A DNA stretch of 64,000 nucleotides from the NCBI RefSeq assembly GCF_005239225.2, contig NC_133287.1, forward strand, positions 10,459,493 to 10,523,492, in the 5' to 3' direction. The notes beneath the pieces are model-generated. The model was not told the origin of the DNA, searched no databases, and saw only the letters and a program-made list of their open reading frames with translations. The position numbers and the translations under genes were made by a program. Positions 60,701 through 64,000 of this stretch are shown one piece after another; positions within the stretch are counted from its first letter, which is position 1; every line of letters starts with the position of its first letter. The stretch comes from Populus alba (Eukaryota > Streptophyta > Magnoliopsida > Malpighiales > Salicaceae).

Positions 60701-61145
60701 ACTATAATCATACCTGCATAAACACACAACAAGAACATAAACACTAACATTTCAAAGAAAGAAAAACCCTTTTTTTCCAAGTAAAAGTTTCTCTCTTAAG
60801 TAGCGGAACTGACCCCATCAAGTTAACACGGAGATGCAAACTGAGCTCACAAAACAAATCATACATCTGCCCCAGATCAGCTGCATTTCCATGCGAGTAA
60901 AGCACTGTCAATGAAGCCGCAGGGTTCTTAAAATACACCGCCACCACATGATTCCCTCTCTTCGTTTCCAATTTCAACACGTCAACGTATTCTCTATTAC
61001 TATTATGTACACCCGCCGCCGCTGCCATCCTTAACTTCTTCGCACCGCCCTCCGCCTCCTCGTCCTCGTCCTCCAGCTCGTAAGACGGAGGACTCGGAGG
61101 AAAAAACGCAAACTTCGCCGCCATCGTGGATGTGACCGCCCCCAT
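57751..61145 (-). CDS. ABHD17-like alpha/beta hydrolase with repeat tail
   Basis: Five exons (5' to 3'): 61145-60814, 60713-60677, 60027-59791, 59687-59640, 58200-57751. They total 1104 nt (367 aa). The fold carries HGNAAD (oxyanion strand, 85-90), the nucleophile elbow GQSVG with S157, Asp222 or Asp223 in GTADDVV, and His251 in GGNHCDLE, a complete catalytic triad. Animal ABHD17 proteins are membrane-anchored enzymes that remove palmitate from proteins; this activity is inferred for the plant family. The N-terminus MGAVTS fits N-myristoylation, supporting the ATG at 61145, the only in-frame ATG at the 5' end. Residues 286-367 form a charged tail of ten-residue repeats with Asp exactly every ten positions and repeated R-x-S sites. 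Confidence 0.94.
57754..57999 (-). repeat. 30 bp coding repeats (decapeptide tail of hydrolase)
   Basis: Eight full units of ten codons, residues 286-365, plus the start of a ninth. The consensus is D-x-[RK]-E-x-x-R-x-S-x, for example [10 protein letters not shown] and [10 protein letters not shown]. Aspartate recurs at 286, 296, 306, 316, 326, 336, 346, 356 and 366. Units differ at several bases, so this is not a recent slippage product. Confidence 0.9.
60028..60676 (-). other. Intron 2 of hydrolase with local duplications
   Basis: A 649 nt intron. It contains a near-perfect 40 bp tandem duplication (60216-60295), a (GAAAA)n run (60427-60461), and three copies of text like 'ctcagctaccaaaccaatcc' (near 60400, 60490 and 60572). 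Confidence 0.8.
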
Positions 61146-61302
61146 CAAAAATAGCAATTTCCTGTTACTGTTAGATTCAGTAGGAAACAGTGAAAGAGAT
61201 CAAATCTGATTTGAAAAGAGAAGTTAAGGGACTGTTTGGATGGAGATATGAAAGGACGGAAAGGAAAGGGGAGGAAATTCCGGCGAGGAAAAGGAAGGGA
61301 AG

Positions 61303-61308
61303 CACGTG
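61303..61308. promoter_or_regulatory. G-box (CACGTG), upstream of hydrolase
   Basis: GCACGTGTG, 158 bp upstream of the ATG of the minus-strand hydrolase. G-boxes bind bZIP and bHLH factors in light, ABA and stress responses. Confidence 0.4.
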
Positions 61309-61431
61309 TGATATGATTTTTTAATGCATCACAAAAGTTTTTAAACGGGCGACGACGGGGAAGAGAGATATTTTAAATTAATGATCATATATGATTTGTT
61401 GAATGAGGGCGGGTGATGTTGAATTTCGACA

Positions 61432-61441
61432 GACACGTGTC
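61432..61441. promoter_or_regulatory. Palindromic G-box/ABRE (GACACGTGTC)
   Basis: A perfect ten-base palindrome containing CACGTG and ACGTGTC, the core of ABA-response elements, 287-296 bp upstream of the hydrolase ATG. Together with the G-box at 61303 it suggests bZIP control. Functional use is inferred. Confidence 0.45.
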
Positions 61442-61479
61442 CTTGTGGGGTTTGGGAGAGGAGAGGAGAAGAGATGATG

Positions 61480-62270
61480 TTTTGGTGTCTCCGCGGTATT
61501 TGTTTTTACGGTGAGACGATGTTTTTAAGAAATAATAAATTTTATTTTTTATTTTAAATTATTTTTATATTAATTTAGATAATTTTAGTATGTTAATATT
61601 GAAAATAAAATAAAAATATTTAAAATAAATGCTACTATAGTTTTTTTAGTAACTATGAGCATTTAGATCACCTTATGCACACCTTAACTAATTTTTAAAA
61701 ATTTTAGAGTTAACAACCGAATAAACCACTAATAACTTTAAGTTTTGTTACAATCTAATTAATGATCTCTAATTATTATAATATTTTTTTAATTAATATG
61801 GGTGTCTGAGTGAGCTTGCGTATATCTCGACTAATCTCACATACTCTAAATTTAACTATTATATAAATCACTAATAGTTTAGTTTTAGAGTTTATAAAAT
61901 TCAAATTAATAATTTCTAAAAAATAAATTTAATATTTGATAAATTCATCAATACCTTTTCAAAGTTGCTACTATAATATTTTAATTCTGCGGTGTGTGGT
62001 TTGAGGCTCTGATTTAGTTTTAAAACTAGTTACATATCCCGCGCGATGCCGCGGGTCAATTATTTTTTGCATTTCAAAAATAGCCAAGATTTAAAAGTAT
62101 TAGGTTTTTTTTGTAAAGTTATACAAAAGAGTCTCAGTTTTGGTTACATCGTCTGATCCAAGAGTAATGTTTATAATATTAATAATAACATTAAACTTTG
62201 GTTAACCCTTAGCATAAAAGTGTCTGGACTACAATACCAGATCCAATAGCATTGGACGTGGGTCTGACTA
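61480..62270. other. Intergenic A/T-rich DNA
   Basis: No gene. A block at about 61510-61640 ('attttattttttattttaaatt', 'tagtatgttaatattg') resembles the core of the MITE-like family. 'tcccgcgcgatgccgcgggt' near 62037-62057 is a small GC-rich patch that introduces the repeat array. Confidence 0.4.
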
Positions 62271-62274
62271 CAAG

Positions 62275-64000
62275 GTCGTGTCATAAAAGTGTGATAATTA
62301 AATAGATTAGTTAAAAAAAACCACCATGAAGAAAAAACTAATGAGAAAAAAAAAAAAATATATGAATTAATTAGGTTAACCCTTCAAACCAGATTAACCC
62401 GTCATATCTTGAATTCGCATCATGAAAGTTTGATAATTAAAAAAAAAACAAATTAATGGGTTAACCCAGAATTAACTAGGCTAACTCGTCAAACCAGGTT
62501 ACCCTGTCAAACCAGGAATTCGTGTAATGAAAGTTTAATAACTAAATAGAAAAAAAAAATTAACATTAACAATTTAAATTAAACAAAAAAAATTAATTAA
62601 AAAAAAAAAGGCATCAGGCTTTTCACTATGAACTGCACTGTGCGGTCCACAGTTAAAGGCATAAAAAAAAAAACTAAAGGCATCAGTCAAAAACTACTTA
62701 GAAAAAAATTTAATATTAATAAACTAAATTAATTAAATAAAATTAATTAAAAATAAAAAATAAAAGAAAAAAACCTCTAAGAATAAAAAAAAATACTAAA
62801 TAGAAAGAAATTTAACATTAACAAACTAAACGAAACGAAACGAAAAATAAAAAAAAAAAATTCAGGTTAACTCATCAAACCAAGTTAACCTGTTAAACCC
62901 GGGATCCGTGTCATGAATGTCTGGTAACTAAATTAAAAAAAATGAACATTAACAAACTAAACTAAACAAAAAAAAAATTAATGACAAAGAAAAAAAAATC
63001 TGGGTTACCTCGTCAAACCATGATAACCCGTTAAACCCGGGATCTATGTCATGAAAGTCTAATAACTAAATAAAAAAAATTTAACATTAACAAACTAAAT
63101 TAAACAAAAACATTTATGAAAATAATAATAAAAAAATTGATGGGTCAACCCGGAATTAACTGGGTTCACCCGTGAAACCATGTTAACCCCGTGAAACTTA
63201 GGATATGCGTCATGAAAGTCTAATAACTAAATAGAAAGAAATTTAACATTAACAAACTAAATTAAACGAAAAAAATTAATTAAAAAGAATAAAAAAGCAA
63301 AAAAATAATTCTATTTTAACTTGTCAAACCAAGTTAACCCGTTAAATCCGGTAAACATGTCATGAAAGTCTGATAACTAAATCAAAAAAATTAAACATTA
63401 ATAAACTAAATTAAACAAAAAAATTTTGTTAAAAAAAAACAAAGGAAGAAGCAAAAAAAAAATCCCAAAAACATAAAAAAACAAACAGCTAAAAAAACTA
63501 AGACAACTTAAAAAAAAAATGCCTAAGGAATCGGTGTTTTACTGTGGAAATAAAACAATTAATTAAAAAAAAAACCAGAAAAAAAAAAATTTTTGAGTTA
63601 ACCCATTAAACATGGAATGCGTGTTATAAAAGTTTGAGATACAAAAAAATTTAACATTAATAAAAAAAATTTTATTTTTAAAATATCCATTAAAAAAAAC
63701 AAAGAAAAAATGAAGAAAAAGAAAAGCAAAAAGTAAAAAAAAAAATCTGAATTAATTGGATGAACCCTCAAACCAAGTTAACCCATCAAACCAGGAATTC
63801 GAGTCATGAAAGTTTGATAACTGCATAGGAAAAAAATTGACGGGTTACCCCATAATTAATTTGGTTAACTTATGAAACCAAAAAAAAAAAAATTTGGGTT
63901 AACCTGTTAAACCCGGAATGCGTGTTATAAAAGTTTGAGATACAAAAAAATTTAACATTAATAAATTTTTTTTTAAAAAAATATCCATTAAAAAAAAAAA
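62275..64000. repeat. Decayed tandem array, 'aacccgtcaaacc ... gtcatgaaagt' units
   Basis: About ten diverged units, each with 'taacatta[ac]aaactaaa', an A-rich spacer, 'gttaacccgt.aaaccc.gga' and 'gtcatgaaagtctgataacta'. The last motif occurs near 62281, 62419, 62526, 62909, 63047, 63208, 63358, 63631, 63805 and 63921, with common spacing of about 105-165 bp. The array runs off the end of the window. It is non-coding; the many short A-rich open frames are artefacts. Confidence 0.75.

Noticed and set aside
61146..61157. Hydrolase start four codons upstream
   Set aside because: That codon is TTG; ATG 61145 gives the MGxxxS myristoylation-type N-terminus.
62275..64000. Regularly spaced repeats resembling a CRISPR array
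   Set aside because: Plant nuclear context, variable unit length, diverged repeats and A-rich spacers; no Cas genes.
1..64000. tRNA, rRNA or organelle DNA insertions
   Set aside because: None recognised by eye; the TGGTATCA motifs at 2007 and 2758 are primer-binding-site-like, not tRNA genes. A tRNAscan or alignment to organelle genomes would be decisive.

Overview
This window is nuclear DNA from a flowering plant, most likely poplar (Populus) or another member of the Salicaceae. The evidence is an AT-rich sequence, intron-rich genes with GT/AG borders, a plant-only dual-targeted phage-type RNA polymerase, and intergenic repeats of a kind I remember from poplar (short elements ending in GTTTG, and arrays containing 'aacccgtcaaacc' and 'gtcatgaaagt'). 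The genus is an inference; no database was searched. I see no prokaryotic, plasmid or CRISPR content.

Six intact protein genes can be built exon by exon with reading frames that close. (1) 5845-12839, plus: kanadaptin-like FHA-domain protein, 12 exons, 743 aa. (2) 15064-25290, minus: RPOTmp-type T7-like organelle RNA polymerase, 19 exons, 1030 aa, convergent with gene 1. (3) 29270-29908, minus: single-exon RING-H2 protein, 212 aa. (4) 31525-34458, minus: endosulfine/ARPP19-like PP2A inhibitor, 6 coding exons plus a 5'UTR intron, 114 aa. (5) 45870-47204, plus: translation factor eIF5, 444 aa in one coding exon, with a 5'UTR intron and an 87-codon upstream ORF. (6) 57751-61145, minus: ABHD17-like alpha/beta hydrolase, 5 exons, 367 aa, with a C-terminal tail of exact ten-residue repeats.

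Broken genes: an L-type lectin receptor kinase fragment (37375-37862, plus), Ty3/gypsy RT and Gag-like pieces in the wrong order (38640-39712, minus), a probable LINE remnant inside RPOT intron 5, and a decayed coding-like stretch of unknown origin just downstream of RPOT. Mobile and repeat DNA fills most of the rest: a tandem LTR/primer-binding-site structure resembling a TRIM element (about 1600-3117), several short terminal-inverted-repeat elements, a roughly 1 kb inverted-repeat element (about 54651-55637), a roughly 460 bp tandem family (50241-51520), a cluster of small palindromes (28071-28215), and long decayed repeat arrays at 25.9-26.4, 36.2-36.7 and 62.3-64.0 kb.

The genes do not form a pathway; they are ordinary plant housekeeping and regulatory genes separated by repeats. 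The most interesting regulatory signal is the eIF5 upstream ORF. Its AUG is in very poor context while the main AUG is in strong context, the arrangement needed for a factor that controls start-codon stringency to regulate its own synthesis. I found no convincing wholly new system.
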